Shown one piece after another: positions 13,168 to 22,134 of a stretch of DNA of 64,000 nt. The stretch is from positions 1,116,001 to 1,180,000 of the forward strand of contig NZ_JASZYT010000001.1 in NCBI RefSeq assembly GCF_030316765.1, read 5' to 3'. The DNA comes from Variovorax saccharolyticus (GTDB lineage: Bacteria; Pseudomonadota; Gammaproteobacteria; Burkholderiales; Burkholderiaceae_C). Both the position numbers and the translations under genes were made by a program. Numbering within the stretch: the first letter of the stretch is position 1; the number at the start of each line of letters is the position of its first letter. Below the pieces are notes generated by a model. It had not been told where the DNA came from. It did not search any database and was given only the letters and a program-made list of their open reading frames with translations.

Positions 13168-13551
13168 TCAGGGGCGAGCCAGCTTCCAGACGCCGTTGAC
13201 GCCGTCGCCGGTCTTGTCGCCGGCCTTGGTGTCCTTCGACCAGTAGTAGAGCGGAGCGCCCTTGTAGGCCCACTGCTTGGTGCCGTCGTCGCGCGTGATG
13301 ATCGTGTAGGCGCCCATCGGCTTGGCCGTGTCGGCCACCTTGAGTGCGGGCCAGGCGGTGATGCAGGGGCCGTTGCAGGCCGACTTGCCGCTGCCGACGA
13401 CGTCGCGGTCGAAGGTGTAGAGCGTCATGCCGGTCGGGCCGATCAGCACGCCGTCGGCGGTGCGGGTCGGCGTGTCCGGCGCCTTGCCGGACATGCTGCC
13501 GCAGCCGGCGAGCAGGGCGGCGGCAAGAATCGAGGCGCTGAGCAGTTTCAT
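13168..13551 (-). CDS. Lipoprotein with secreted-repeat (PF03640-type) domain
   Basis: A 127-residue predicted lipoprotein: signal peptide with lipobox L14-A15-G16-C17. The mature part contains the two half-repeats of the 'secreted repeat of unknown function' family: GMTLYTFDRDVVGSGKSAC...CITAWPAL and APLYYWSKDTKAGDKTGDG...WKLARP. Two cysteines in SACNGPCITAWP probably form a disulfide. It is the last gene of a sigma/anti-sigma operon (48 bases after the anti-sigma gene), so it may be an output of that sigma factor. The molecular function of the family is not known. Confidence 0.88.
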   Translation of the reverse strand: MKLLSASILAAALLAGCGSMSGKAPDTPTRTADGVLIGPTGMTLYTFDRDVVGSGKSACNGPCITAWPALKVADTAKPMGAYTIITRDDGTKQWAYKGAPLYYWSKDTKAGDKTGDGVNGVWKLARP

Positions 13552-13599
13552 GAGTTTTTCTCCTTCGGTTAAAAAATTCGGAATGCGGCCCCGGGCAGT

Positions 13600-14337
13600 C
13601 TAGCCGCCGGCACCTTCGAGTTGACGGTACACGGCGGTGGCCAGGCCCAGCAGCGCATCGCGCGGCAGCGCGCCGGCCAGAGCGTAGCCGAAGCCGCGGT
13701 CGACCCAGTAGAAGCTCGGCACCGGGCTGTCGGTGGCGAAGCGCAAGGCAGTCTCGTCTGTGCCGGGTTCGGCGGTGCCGGCCAGGCTGCCGATGTAGAG
13801 CGTGACCCGTTCGCCACCCGTCCGTTCGAACATGAACTGTGCCCGCGGCCCCTGGCTTCCCGGAAGCAGGCGGCCACCGACCAGCGTGTAGCCCTGGGCC
13901 GACAGATCGGGCACTTTCAACGGCCTGTCGAGCCGCCTGGAGAGCCACTGCACCAGGTGCTGCTGCTCGGCGGCGGCGACCTCCACCGGATGGCGCTTCT
14001 CGGGCGCGTAGACCGCGTGCGCCACCGCCGCCGCACGCACGAACTCCTGCGTGGCGGGCGCGGAGCGCGACAGGCGTGCCGCGTCGCCGGCGGCCCGCAG
14101 CCATTGCGCGTTGCCCAGCCAGCCGGCGCCGAAGGCGATCGCGACCGCGGCCGCCATGCCGCCCCAGCGCAGCCAGCGGATGTCGGCCGCGCGCTGCCTG
14201 CCCGCCAGGCCCGCGGCCTCCAGCAGCAGGGGCGGAACCGGTTCGTCGAGCACTTCGCGATGCAGTTGGCGCAGGGCGTCGCGCTGGGCCTGCCAGGCCT
14301 GCAGGTCTTCGTCGGGGGGTGGGGGCGGGGTGTTCAT
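13600..14337 (-). CDS. Membrane anti-sigma factor
   Basis: A 245-residue protein with a short cytoplasmic N-terminus (about 55 residues), one membrane helix near residues 57-77 (GGMAAAVAIAFGAGWLGN) and a large periplasmic part. This is the layout of anti-sigma factors that hold ECF sigma factors at the membrane. It lacks the Cys/His zinc motif of ZAS anti-sigma proteins. The gene begins 13 bases after the ECF sigma gene stop, which is the main support for the function. The periplasmic domain (YTLVGGRLLPG, VPSFYWVDRGFGYALAG) resembles that found in other proteobacterial anti-sigma proteins of this size. Confidence 0.85.
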   Translation of the reverse strand: MNTPPPPPDEDLQAWQAQRDALRQLHREVLDEPVPPLLLEAAGLAGRQRAADIRWLRWGGMAAAVAIAFGAGWLGNAQWLRAAGDAARLSRSAPATQEFVRAAAVAHAVYAPEKRHPVEVAAAEQQHLVQWLSRRLDRPLKVPDLSAQGYTLVGGRLLPGSQGPRAQFMFERTGGERVTLYIGSLAGTAEPGTDETALRFATDSPVPSFYWVDRGFGYALAGALPRDALLGLATAVYRQLEGAGG

Positions 14338-14350
14338 GGCGGGCTGCCGT

Positions 14351-14860
14351 CTATTTGAGGCGGCGCAGTGCGGCGCGGCCGGCGACCGGCGGCGCCTCGT
14401 CCATCAGGGCCTGCAGGCGGGCGCGGGCGCGCGAAAGGCGCGACATCACGGTGCCGGCAGGAATGCCGAGCACCTTCGCGACCTGGGCGTAGGAGAGGTC
14501 CTCGAGCGCGACCAGCAGCAGCACGGCGCGCTGGTCTTCGGGCAGCAGCAGCAGGCAGCGCTGGAGGTCGATCGCCTGGTCGCGCTGCGAATCGGGCGCG
14601 CGCAGCTCGTGAACCGCATCATCGATGTCGACGACGACCGCACGCGCCGGGGCCCGCCGCATCTGGCTGGCGAACTGGTTGTGCATGACCGTGAAGAGCC
14701 AGGCGCGCAGGTCGGTGCCCAGGCTCCAGAGCCGCCACTTGCGGCAGGCGCGCTCCAGCGTGTCCTGCACCAGGTCGTCGGCGGCCCAGGCGTCGCCGGT
14801 CAGCGCGCGCGCGTAGCGCCGCAGGCTCGGGATGTGGGGGACGAGGGCGCGTGGGTCCAT
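14351..14860 (-). CDS. ECF RNA polymerase sigma factor
   Basis: A 169-residue extracytoplasmic-function sigma factor. Region 2 is seen in DDLVQDTLERACRKWRLW and LRAWLFTVMHNQFASQMRR (-10 recognition), and region 4 in LPEDQRAVLLLVALEDLSY...VAKVLGIPAGTVMSRLSRAR (-35 helix-turn-helix). It is first in the operon sigma - anti-sigma - lipoprotein, all on the minus strand. Such pairs usually autoregulate; no promoter motif could be assigned from one copy. Confidence 0.93.
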   Translation of the reverse strand: MDPRALVPHIPSLRRYARALTGDAWAADDLVQDTLERACRKWRLWSLGTDLRAWLFTVMHNQFASQMRRAPARAVVVDIDDAVHELRAPDSQRDQAIDLQRCLLLLPEDQRAVLLLVALEDLSYAQVAKVLGIPAGTVMSRLSRARARLQALMDEAPPVAGRAALRRLK

Positions 14861-14929
14861 GGGCGAAGTACCTGATGCACGAACGCCGCCGACCGGCCGT
14901 TTATTCCATCGGCCTCGAAATATTCCGCC

Positions 14930-15409
14930 TCAACGGCTGCGGCTCTTCATGGCGCGCTCGACCTCGCGCTTGCCTTCGCGGTCCTTGATGGTGTCGCGCT
15001 TGTCGTGCTCGGCCTTGCCCTTGGCCAGCGCGATCTCGCACTTGACCTTGCCGGCCTTCCAGTGGAGGTTGAGCGGCACCAGCGTGTAGCCCTTCTGTTC
15101 AACCTTGCCGATCAGGCGGCGGATCTGCTCCTTGTGCAGCAGCAGCTTCTTGGTGCGGACCGAATCGGGCGTGACGTGGGTGGAGGCCGAACGCAGCGGA
15201 TTGATCTGGCAGCCGATCACGTACAGCTCGCCGTCGCGGATCACGACGTAGCCGTCGGTCAGCTGCACCTTGCCTTCGCGCAGCGACTTCACCTCCCAGC
15301 CTTCGAGCACCATGCCGGCCTCGAAACGCTCTTCGAAGAAATAGTTGTACGCGGCCTTCTTGTTGTCGGCGATGCGGGAGGAGGGGTCTTGCTTCTTTTT
15401 CGTGGCCAT
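14930..15409 (-). CDS. smpB: SsrA-binding protein SmpB
   Basis: Partner of tmRNA in rescue of stalled ribosomes. The 159-residue protein shows the family core: [40 protein letters not shown] and the basic C-terminal tail ([20 protein letters not shown]) that enters the mRNA channel. It is divergent from ratA, with a 62-base intergenic region; this smpB/ratA divergence is conserved in many proteobacteria. Confidence 0.97.
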   Translation of the reverse strand: MATKKKQDPSSRIADNKKAAYNYFFEERFEAGMVLEGWEVKSLREGKVQLTDGYVVIRDGELYVIGCQINPLRSASTHVTPDSVRTKKLLLHKEQIRRLIGKVEQKGYTLVPLNLHWKAGKVKCEIALAKGKAEHDKRDTIKDREGKREVERAMKSRSR

Positions 15410-15471
15410 GGTGTTTCAGGTGAGGGCTGCATGGCTTCAATACAATCCGTCGCGCACGCGGTGCCGATTCT

Positions 15472-15918
15472 ATGAAAACAGTCCACAAGTCCGTTCTTAT
15501 CTGGTACAGCGCCGACGAGATGTACGCGCTCGTCACCGATGTGGCCAAGTATCCCGAGTTCCTGCCGTGGTGCGATCGCTCGAAAGTCATCGAGGAAAGC
15601 GCGCTCGGCATGACGGCCGAAGTCGGTCTCGCGTTCAGCGGTTTCCACCAGAGCTTCACCACCCGCAACACGCACGTGCCGGGCCGCGAGGTGCACCTGA
15701 AGCTGGTCGACGGACCGTTCTCGAACCTCGATGGGGTCTGGACCTTCACGCCGGTCGGCGAGGACGGAGAGCGGGCCTGCAGGGTCGAACTCAACCTGAG
15801 CTACGGCTTCAGCAACTTCGCGCTCCAGGCACTGGTCGGCCCGGTGTTCGACAAGATCGCCTCCAACCTGGTGGAGGCCTTCGTCAAGCGCGCCGAGCAG
15901 GTCTACGGCGCCACGTGA
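15472..15918 (+). CDS. ratA: RatA/Coq10-like START-domain protein
   Basis: A 148-residue protein of the RatA (YfjG)/COQ10 polyketide cyclase-like family: VHKSVLIWYSADEMYALVTDVAKYPEFLPWCDRS is the typical N-terminal strand-helix region. E. coli RatA was described as inhibiting 70S assembly, and homologues are also linked to ubiquinone handling; which role applies here is not visible. A TACAAT -10-like box lies at 15441-15446. The stop shares a base with the rnfH start. Confidence 0.92.
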   Translation: MKTVHKSVLIWYSADEMYALVTDVAKYPEFLPWCDRSKVIEESALGMTAEVGLAFSGFHQSFTTRNTHVPGREVHLKLVDGPFSNLDGVWTFTPVGEDGERACRVELNLSYGFSNFALQALVGPVFDKIASNLVEAFVKRAEQVYGAT

Positions 15919-16250
15919 TGCCCAGGGTCACGGTCGCCTGCTCGCCGGCACCGCGCAAGGTCTTCGAACAGGAAGTCGAGGTCGCGGACGGTGCCACGGT
16001 GCACGATGCCGTGGTTGCCAGCGGCCTGGCGCAGGCACTGCCGGGGCTGGACTGGCAGGCGATGGCGCCGGGCATCTGGGGGCGGGCGGTCGAATGGACC
16101 CGATGCGTGAGCGATCTCGATCGCATCGAGCTTTGCCGTCCCCTCACGGTGGATCCGAAGGTGGCGCGGCGCGAGCGATTCCGCCAGCAGGGCGCGCGCG
16201 GCACCGGCCTCTTCGCGAACCGCCGCAAGGGCGGCAAGGCCGGGTACTAA
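15918..16250 (+). CDS. rnfH: RnfH/RatB family ubiquitin-fold protein
   Basis: A 110-residue member of the RnfH family (beta-grasp fold), the usual partner downstream of ratA. Conserved features are the N-terminal strand VTVACSPAPRKVFEQEVEV, the segment GIWGRAVEWTRCVSDLDRIELCRPLTVDPKVARRER (read in parts) and the basic tail. The ATG overlaps the ratA stop by one base, so the two are co-translated. The molecular function is unclear in all organisms. Confidence 0.9.
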   Translation: MPRVTVACSPAPRKVFEQEVEVADGATVHDAVVASGLAQALPGLDWQAMAPGIWGRAVEWTRCVSDLDRIELCRPLTVDPKVARRERFRQQGARGTGLFANRRKGGKAGY

Positions 16251-16263
16251 GGCCCGCCGAGGC

Positions 16264-16797
16264 TCACTTGCAGTCGGCGTCGATGATGGTCTGCAGCCGC
16301 TTCTGCTCGCTGGCGCGCGCCTCGTCGTCCATGATGATGCGCTCGCCCTGGGCATTCACGCGTGCGACGCGGATGCCGCTGTCCATGGTCGCCTTGCCCT
16401 GGCGCGCCCGGCCGCAGTTTTCAGCCTTGGCCTGAGCGAGCTTCTGGGCCTCGGCGGCCTGCTTGGCCTTTTCGGCTTCCTCGGCCTTGCGGGCCTTCTC
16501 CTCGAGTTCCTTGTCGACGCCGGCGGCCTTGGGCGCCGCGGGAGGCGGCGAAGGGGTGGAGGGCGCCGCTGCCGCCGTCTCGGTGGCGGCCGCATCGGCA
16601 GCGGCCGGTGTGCTGAAATTCAGGCGCTTGGGCGGGGCACCGGGCCGGCGCAGGATGTTCTTTTCGGGCACCTCCGGCGGCGGCGCCTGGTCGCTGTAGA
16701 CCTTCTTGTTGTTCTTGTCGAGCCACTGCCATTGGGCATGCGCGCCCAGGGGCAGCAGAAACACGGACCCGACAAGGAGCAACTGGACAAGCTTCAT
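16264..16797 (-). CDS. DUF4124-domain secreted protein
   Basis: A 177-residue protein with a signal peptide (MKLVQLLLVGSVFLLPLGAHA) followed by the DUF4124 motif, WQWLDKNNKKVYSDQAPPPEVP, common in beta- and gammaproteobacteria. A Pro/Ala-rich linker and a Lys/Glu/Ala coiled stretch (residues 95-130) follow, and the C-terminal part has two cysteines (AENCGRARQG and the penultimate C). Function unknown. It is convergent with rnfH and divergent from guaB. Confidence 0.85.
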   Translation of the reverse strand: MKLVQLLLVGSVFLLPLGAHAQWQWLDKNNKKVYSDQAPPPEVPEKNILRRPGAPPKRLNFSTPAAADAAATETAAAAPSTPSPPPAAPKAAGVDKELEEKARKAEEAEKAKQAAEAQKLAQAKAENCGRARQGKATMDSGIRVARVNAQGERIIMDDEARASEQKRLQTIIDADCK

Positions 16798-16820
16798 GGG
16801 CGGAAGTTTAGCGCCGCCTT

Positions 16821-16858
16821 ACGTTTTGCAACGTGCGGGAGGGCGTTTTTGCAACGTT
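16821..16858. repeat. Two TTGCAACGT direct repeats in the guaB upstream region
   Basis: TTGCAACGT occurs at 16826-16834 and 16849-16857, 23 bases apart; the first is also part of a short palindrome ACGTT-TTGC-AACGT. They lie between the divergent DUF4124 and guaB genes. On the minus strand the copies provide TTGCAA, which could serve as -35 elements. A role as operator is only a guess. Confidence 0.35.
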
Positions 16859-16941
16859 CAGGCGGCATTTGGTCGCACCCGGGCGCCATTGGGTAGCAGA
16901 AAGCGCTCATCCCTGCGCCGGCCGGGACACCGGGCCCTCGT

Positions 16942-16947
16942 TACAAT
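16942..16947 (+). promoter_or_regulatory. Candidate -10 box of guaB
   Basis: TACAAT at 16942-16947, 21 bases before the guaB ATG; the Shine-Dalgarno GGAG is at 16957-16960. No convincing -35 hexamer is seen at 16-18 base spacing, so this is a partial promoter call. Confidence 0.4.
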
Positions 16948-16968
16948 CCATCTTTTGGAGCTTCACCC

Positions 16969-18438
<1,470 letters not shown>

Positions 18439-18443
18439 CCTTG

Positions 18444-18474
18444 ATCTGGCCTGATACTGAAATTCAGGCCAGAT
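18444..18474. promoter_or_regulatory. Palindromic operator 1 upstream of the Phd-type antitoxin
   Basis: Perfect 11-base arms ATCTGGCCTGA (18444-18454) and TCAGGCCAGAT (18464-18474) with a 9-base spacer. It shares the core TCTGGCC/GGCCAGA and the same 9-base spacer with the second palindrome at 18484-18516. Its spacer holds the predicted -35 box. Binding by the antitoxin is inferred from family behaviour. Confidence 0.7.
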
Positions 18475-18485
18475 TGCGCTAGAAT
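18457..18485 (+). promoter_or_regulatory. Predicted promoter of the toxin-antitoxin pair
   Basis: -35 CTGAAA (18457-18462) and -10 TAGAAT (18480-18485) with 17-base spacing. The predicted start (about 18492) falls inside operator 2, and the -35 falls inside operator 1, so a repressor on either palindrome would block RNA polymerase. Confidence 0.55.
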
Positions 18486-18516
18486 TTGGGCCAGATTATT
18501 TTCTTCTGGCCCAAAT
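18484..18516. promoter_or_regulatory. Palindromic operator 2 overlapping the antitoxin start codon
   Basis: Perfect 12-base arms ATTTGGGCCAGA (18484-18495) and TCTGGCCCAAAT (18505-18516) with a 9-base spacer. The right arm runs into the ATG (18515-18517) of the antitoxin gene, and no Shine-Dalgarno is visible apart from the arm itself. In RNA the palindrome would also form a stem that covers the start codon. Confidence 0.75.
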
Positions 18517-18763
18517 GCAATCCCTCGGTATCTCCGAAGCCAAGAACAACTTCTCGGCCCTGATCGACCTGGTCGAGAAGGGCGAGGAAGTGCGCATCAC
18601 GCGCCACGGCAAGGAAGTCGTGCGCATGCTGCCGATGCGGCGCAAGCCGGTCATCACCGACGAGCAGATCGCCCGTGAACTGGGCCAGATCGATGCGCTG
18701 CACGCCACCATCCGGCCGGGTCCCGATGTGCGCGCCTTGCGCACCGAAGGGCGTGCCGGATGA
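18515..18763 (+). CDS. Phd/YefM-family antitoxin
   Basis: An 82-residue antitoxin: the N-terminal DNA-binding and dimerisation part reads LGISEAKNNFSALIDLVEKG then EVRITRHGKEVVRMLPM, characteristic of Phd/YefM folds. The flexible C-terminus (about residues 45-82) should wrap the toxin. The last codon overlaps the toxin gene start (ATGA). Two matching palindromes upstream suggest standard autoregulation. The partner is a PIN-domain toxin, so the pair is a VapBC-type system with a Phd-class antitoxin. Confidence 0.88.
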   Translation: MQSLGISEAKNNFSALIDLVEKGEEVRITRHGKEVVRMLPMRRKPVITDEQIARELGQIDALHATIRPGPDVRALRTEGRAG

Positions 18764-19194
18764 CCGCCTTCGTGATGGACGCCTCGGTCACGGCGGCCTG
18801 GCTGCTGCCCGACCAGGCCAGCGAACACACCCGCAAGCTCTACGCCGCGATCCGCCGCGACGAGGTCGAGCCGCAGGCGCCCAATGCCTGGCAGTGGGAG
18901 TGCACCAACATCCTCGCCAACGGGGTGCGCAGCGGGCGCATTCCGACCTCGGCGGTCGAAGGGCTCTGGAGCGTGCTCGATGCCATCCGGCACCGCGTCG
19001 AACTGCACGAGCTGGCGCCGGCCCAGCACAAGGCGGTGCTGGCCGTGGCCATCGACGCCGGCGTCTCGCAGTACGACGCGGGCTATCTCTGGCTGGCCCG
19101 CTCGCTGGACCTTCCGCTTGCCACCTTCGACCCGCAACTCATCCAGGCGGCGCCGCAGGCGGGCGTTCGCCTTTTCGACATTTCAACGCTCTGA
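18760..19194 (+). CDS. PIN-domain ribonuclease toxin (VapC-type)
   Basis: A 144-residue PIN-domain toxin, predicted Mg-dependent RNase that cleaves specific RNAs such as tRNA. All four expected acidic residues are visible: D7 (VMDASVTAAWL), E47 (WQWECTN), D106 (QYDAGYLWLA) and D124 (ATFDPQL), so it looks catalytically intact. It overlaps the antitoxin stop by four bases. Its own stop is only nine bases before the guaA start, so guaA may be transcribed from the toxin-antitoxin promoter or by read-through from guaB. Confidence 0.9.
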   Translation: MTAFVMDASVTAAWLLPDQASEHTRKLYAAIRRDEVEPQAPNAWQWECTNILANGVRSGRIPTSAVEGLWSVLDAIRHRVELHELAPAQHKAVLAVAIDAGVSQYDAGYLWLARSLDLPLATFDPQLIQAAPQAGVRLFDISTL

Positions 19195-19203
19195 GTCTTC
19201 TCC

Positions 19204-20817
19204 ATGCAACACGACAAGATCCTCATCCTCGACTTCGGTTCGCAAGTCACCCAGCTCATCGCGCGCCGCGTGCGCGAAGCCCATGTGTTCTCGGAGGTCC
19301 ATCCCTGCGACGTGACCGACGAGTGGGTGCGCGAGTTCGCCAGCGACGGCAAACTCAAGGGCGTGATCCTCTCGGGCAGCCACGCCAGCGTCTACGAAGA
19401 CACCACCGACAAGGCGCCGCAGGCGGTGTTCGAGCTCGGCGTGCCGGTGCTCGGCATCTGCTACGGCATGCAGACCATGGCGCACCAGCTGGGCGGCAAG
19501 GTCGAGGGCGGCCACAAGCGGGAGTTCGGCTTTGCGGCCGTGCGGGCGCGCGGCCACACCGAGCTGCTGCGCGACATCGCCGACTTCACGACCGACGAGG
19601 GGCACGGCATGCTCAACGTCTGGATGAGCCACGGCGACAAGGTCACCGAGCTGCCGCCGGGCTTCAAGCTGATGGCCTCGACCGAGAGCTGCCCGATCGC
19701 CGGCATGGCGGACGAGGCGCGGCACTTCTATGCGGTGCAGTTCCATCCCGAGGTCACGCACACGCAGCAGGGCCAGGCGATCCTCGACCGCTTCGTGCTC
19801 GGCATCTGCGCGGCGCGGCCCGACTGGGTGATGCGCGACCACATCGCCGAAGCCGTGGAAGCCATCCGCCAGCAGGTGGGCGACGAGGAGGTCATCCTCG
19901 GCCTTTCGGGCGGCGTCGATTCGTCGGTGGCCGCGGCGCTGATCCATCGCGCCATCGGCGACCAGTTGACCTGCGTCTTCGTCGATCACGGCCTGCTGCG
20001 ACTGAACGAAGGCGACATGGTGATGGACATGTTCGTCGGCCAGCTGCATGCCAAGGTGATCCGCGTCGATGCCAGCGAGCTGTTCCTGGGCAAGCTGGCC
20101 GGCGTGAGCGACCCCGAGGCCAAGCGCAAGATCATCGGCGGCGAGTTCGTCACCGTGTTCAAGCAGGAGGCGGCCAAGCTCACCAGCGCCGGCGCGAAGG
20201 GTGCCAAGTGGCTGGCGCAAGGCACGATCTATCCCGACGTGATCGAGTCGGGCGGCGCCAAGAGCAAGAAGGCGGTCACGATCAAGAGCCACCACAACGT
20301 CGGCGGGCTGCCCGAGCAGCTGGGCCTGAAGCTGCTCGAACCGCTGCGCGACCTGTTCAAGGACGAGGTGCGCGAGCTCGGCGTGGCGCTGGGCCTGCCG
20401 CACGGCATGGTGTACCGCCATCCGTTCCCGGGCCCGGGCCTGGGCGTGCGCATCCTCGGCGAGGTCAAGAAGGAATACGCCGACCTGCTGCGCCGCGCCG
20501 ACGCGATCTTCATCGAGGAACTGCACAACTTCACCGACCCTGCCAGCGGCAAGAGCTGGTACGACCTCACGAGCCAGGCGTTCACGGTGTTTCTGCCGGT
20601 GAAGAGCGTCGGCGTGATGGGCGACGGCCGCACCTACGACTACGTGGTGGCACTGCGGGCGGTGCAGACCAGCGACTTCATGACCGCCGACTGGGCCGAG
20701 CTGCCCTATGCGCTGCTGAAGAAGGTGTCGGGGCGGATCATCAACGAGGTGCGCGGGATCAACCGCGTGACCTACGACGTGAGCAGCAAGCCGCCGGCGA
20801 CGATCGAGTGGGAGTGA
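19204..20817 (+). CDS. guaA: GMP synthase (glutamine-hydrolysing)
   Basis: Converts XMP to GMP using ATP and glutamine. The 537-residue protein has the class I glutamine amidotransferase domain with C86 in LGICYGMQ and the catalytic His/Glu in [11 protein letters not shown]. It also has the ATP pyrophosphatase P-loop [13 protein letters not shown] and the GMP synthase dimerisation domain ([14 protein letters not shown]). It lies nine bases after a PIN toxin; no strong Shine-Dalgarno is visible upstream, which makes coupling to upstream translation possible. Confidence 0.97.
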   Translation: MQHDKILILDFGSQVTQLIARRVREAHVFSEVHPCDVTDEWVREFASDGKLKGVILSGSHASVYEDTTDKAPQAVFELGVPVLGICYGMQTMAHQLGGKVEGGHKREFGFAAVRARGHTELLRDIADFTTDEGHGMLNVWMSHGDKVTELPPGFKLMASTESCPIAGMADEARHFYAVQFHPEVTHTQQGQAILDRFVLGICAARPDWVMRDHIAEAVEAIRQQVGDEEVILGLSGGVDSSVAAALIHRAIGDQLTCVFVDHGLLRLNEGDMVMDMFVGQLHAKVIRVDASELFLGKLAGVSDPEAKRKIIGGEFVTVFKQEAAKLTSAGAKGAKWLAQGTIYPDVIESGGAKSKKAVTIKSHHNVGGLPEQLGLKLLEPLRDLFKDEVRELGVALGLPHGMVYRHPFPGPGLGVRILGEVKKEYADLLRRADAIFIEELHNFTDPASGKSWYDLTSQAFTVFLPVKSVGVMGDGRTYDYVVALRAVQTSDFMTADWAELPYALLKKVSGRIINEVRGINRVTYDVSSKPPATIEWE

Positions 20818-20848
20818 AGGCCGAACGACCTTTGCGGCACTTGTAGCG

Positions 20849-22045
20849 TCAGGTCAGAACCTTCCGGGTGATGCCGGGGAACCCATGTTCCCGTGAAGCC
20901 CATGTGATCAGGACCGCGGCAACGAGCAACGCGAACAGGACCCATGCGAAGGAGGCCACCCCGACGGTCTCCAGCAGAACCCCGCCGATGATGGCGCCGG
21001 CTGCAATGGCAATGTTCCATACCGTCACGAGGATGGACTGCGCGACATCGGCTCCGGATCCGGCCGCATCGGCGGTGGCGGTCTGCAACTGTGCGGCCGA
21101 TCCGCCGAAGGTCACGCCCCACACGATCACAGCGAGGTAGACGATCGCGATCTCCTTGCCGCCGATGCCGAGCGCAAGCGATGCGAGGGCGAAGAATCCC
21201 AGGCTCGTCAGCACCAGGAGCCGCAGGTTCCGGTCGATCAGCAAGCCGGTGATCCAGATGCCGGCCAGAGACGAAACGCCAAAGACGAGCAGTACCAGAT
21301 CGGCCCGGTCGGAGAGGCCGGCAGGTGCAAGGAAAGGGACGATGTAGGTATAGAGGATGCTGTGGGCAAGTATCCAGAGGACCAGCACGGCGAGGACCGG
21401 GCGAACCCCGGGAGTTGCAAAAACCGCCCGGATGGGGAGGCGCTTCTCCTGTTCTTGCCCGGGATAGTTGGGGACACGGAACAGGACCAGGATCATGACG
21501 CCGAGGGTCAGCAGAGAGATCAATCCGAAGGTGCTGCGCCACCCCAGCAGACTTCCCAGGAAAGTCCCGGCCGGAACGCCCAATGACAGCGCAAGTGGTG
21601 CGCCTATGCTGACCAATGCCAACGCGCGTCCCTTGAGTTCCGGCGCAACCATCCGCCGCGCATAGCCCACGAGCATCCCCCAGATGAGGCCGCCCGCCAT
21701 GCCGGCCAGGCAGCGGGCGATCAATGCGATCGTGTAGTCGGAGGTGACTGCGGTGACGGTATTGAAGACGAGCAGGCCGCTCAATGCCGCAAGCAGCAGT
21801 GGGCGGCGCTTCCAGCCGTGCGTGAGAACGATCAATGGGATCGCCGCCACCAGCGAGCCGATGGCATAGAGAGTGACGAACTGGCCGGCAAGCGCCTCCG
21901 AGACGTTCATGCCCTGGCTGATCTGTGACAGCATGCCTGCGGGAATCGTTTCAGTGAGGAGCGCGAGGAATCCGGTCATGGCGAGTGCGAGGAGCGCGAC
22001 GATCGGAAGGGCGCTTGTGCGCCGGTTGCTGGCAGGGTGAATCAT
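20849..22045 (-). CDS. MFS drug/sugar efflux-type transporter
   Basis: About 398 residues from the ATG at 22045 (an in-frame ATG at 22075 is the longer option), with some 12 hydrophobic helices. The pattern of ETIPAGMLSQISQGMNVSEALAGQFV and the motif GWKRRPLLLAALSG (loop 2-3) fit the DHA1 family of proton-driven drug or arabinose/sugar exporters. It is divergent from a LysR gene 90 bases away, a common transporter/regulator pair. GC content of the gene is lower than that of its neighbours by eye, which may point to later acquisition. Confidence 0.88.
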   Translation of the reverse strand: MIHPASNRRTSALPIVALLALAMTGFLALLTETIPAGMLSQISQGMNVSEALAGQFVTLYAIGSLVAAIPLIVLTHGWKRRPLLLAALSGLLVFNTVTAVTSDYTIALIARCLAGMAGGLIWGMLVGYARRMVAPELKGRALALVSIGAPLALSLGVPAGTFLGSLLGWRSTFGLISLLTLGVMILVLFRVPNYPGQEQEKRLPIRAVFATPGVRPVLAVLVLWILAHSILYTYIVPFLAPAGLSDRADLVLLVFGVSSLAGIWITGLLIDRNLRLLVLTSLGFFALASLALGIGGKEIAIVYLAVIVWGVTFGGSAAQLQTATADAAGSGADVAQSILVTVWNIAIAAGAIIGGVLLETVGVASFAWVLFALLVAAVLITWASREHGFPGITRKVLT

Positions 22046-22134
22046 GTGTGTATGGTTCCCGCATTCGCCGGTCATTGATATGGGCTGGCGCGAACAACAC
22101 AGATGACGGCCATGTCAGCAATGGAGGTGTGGCA

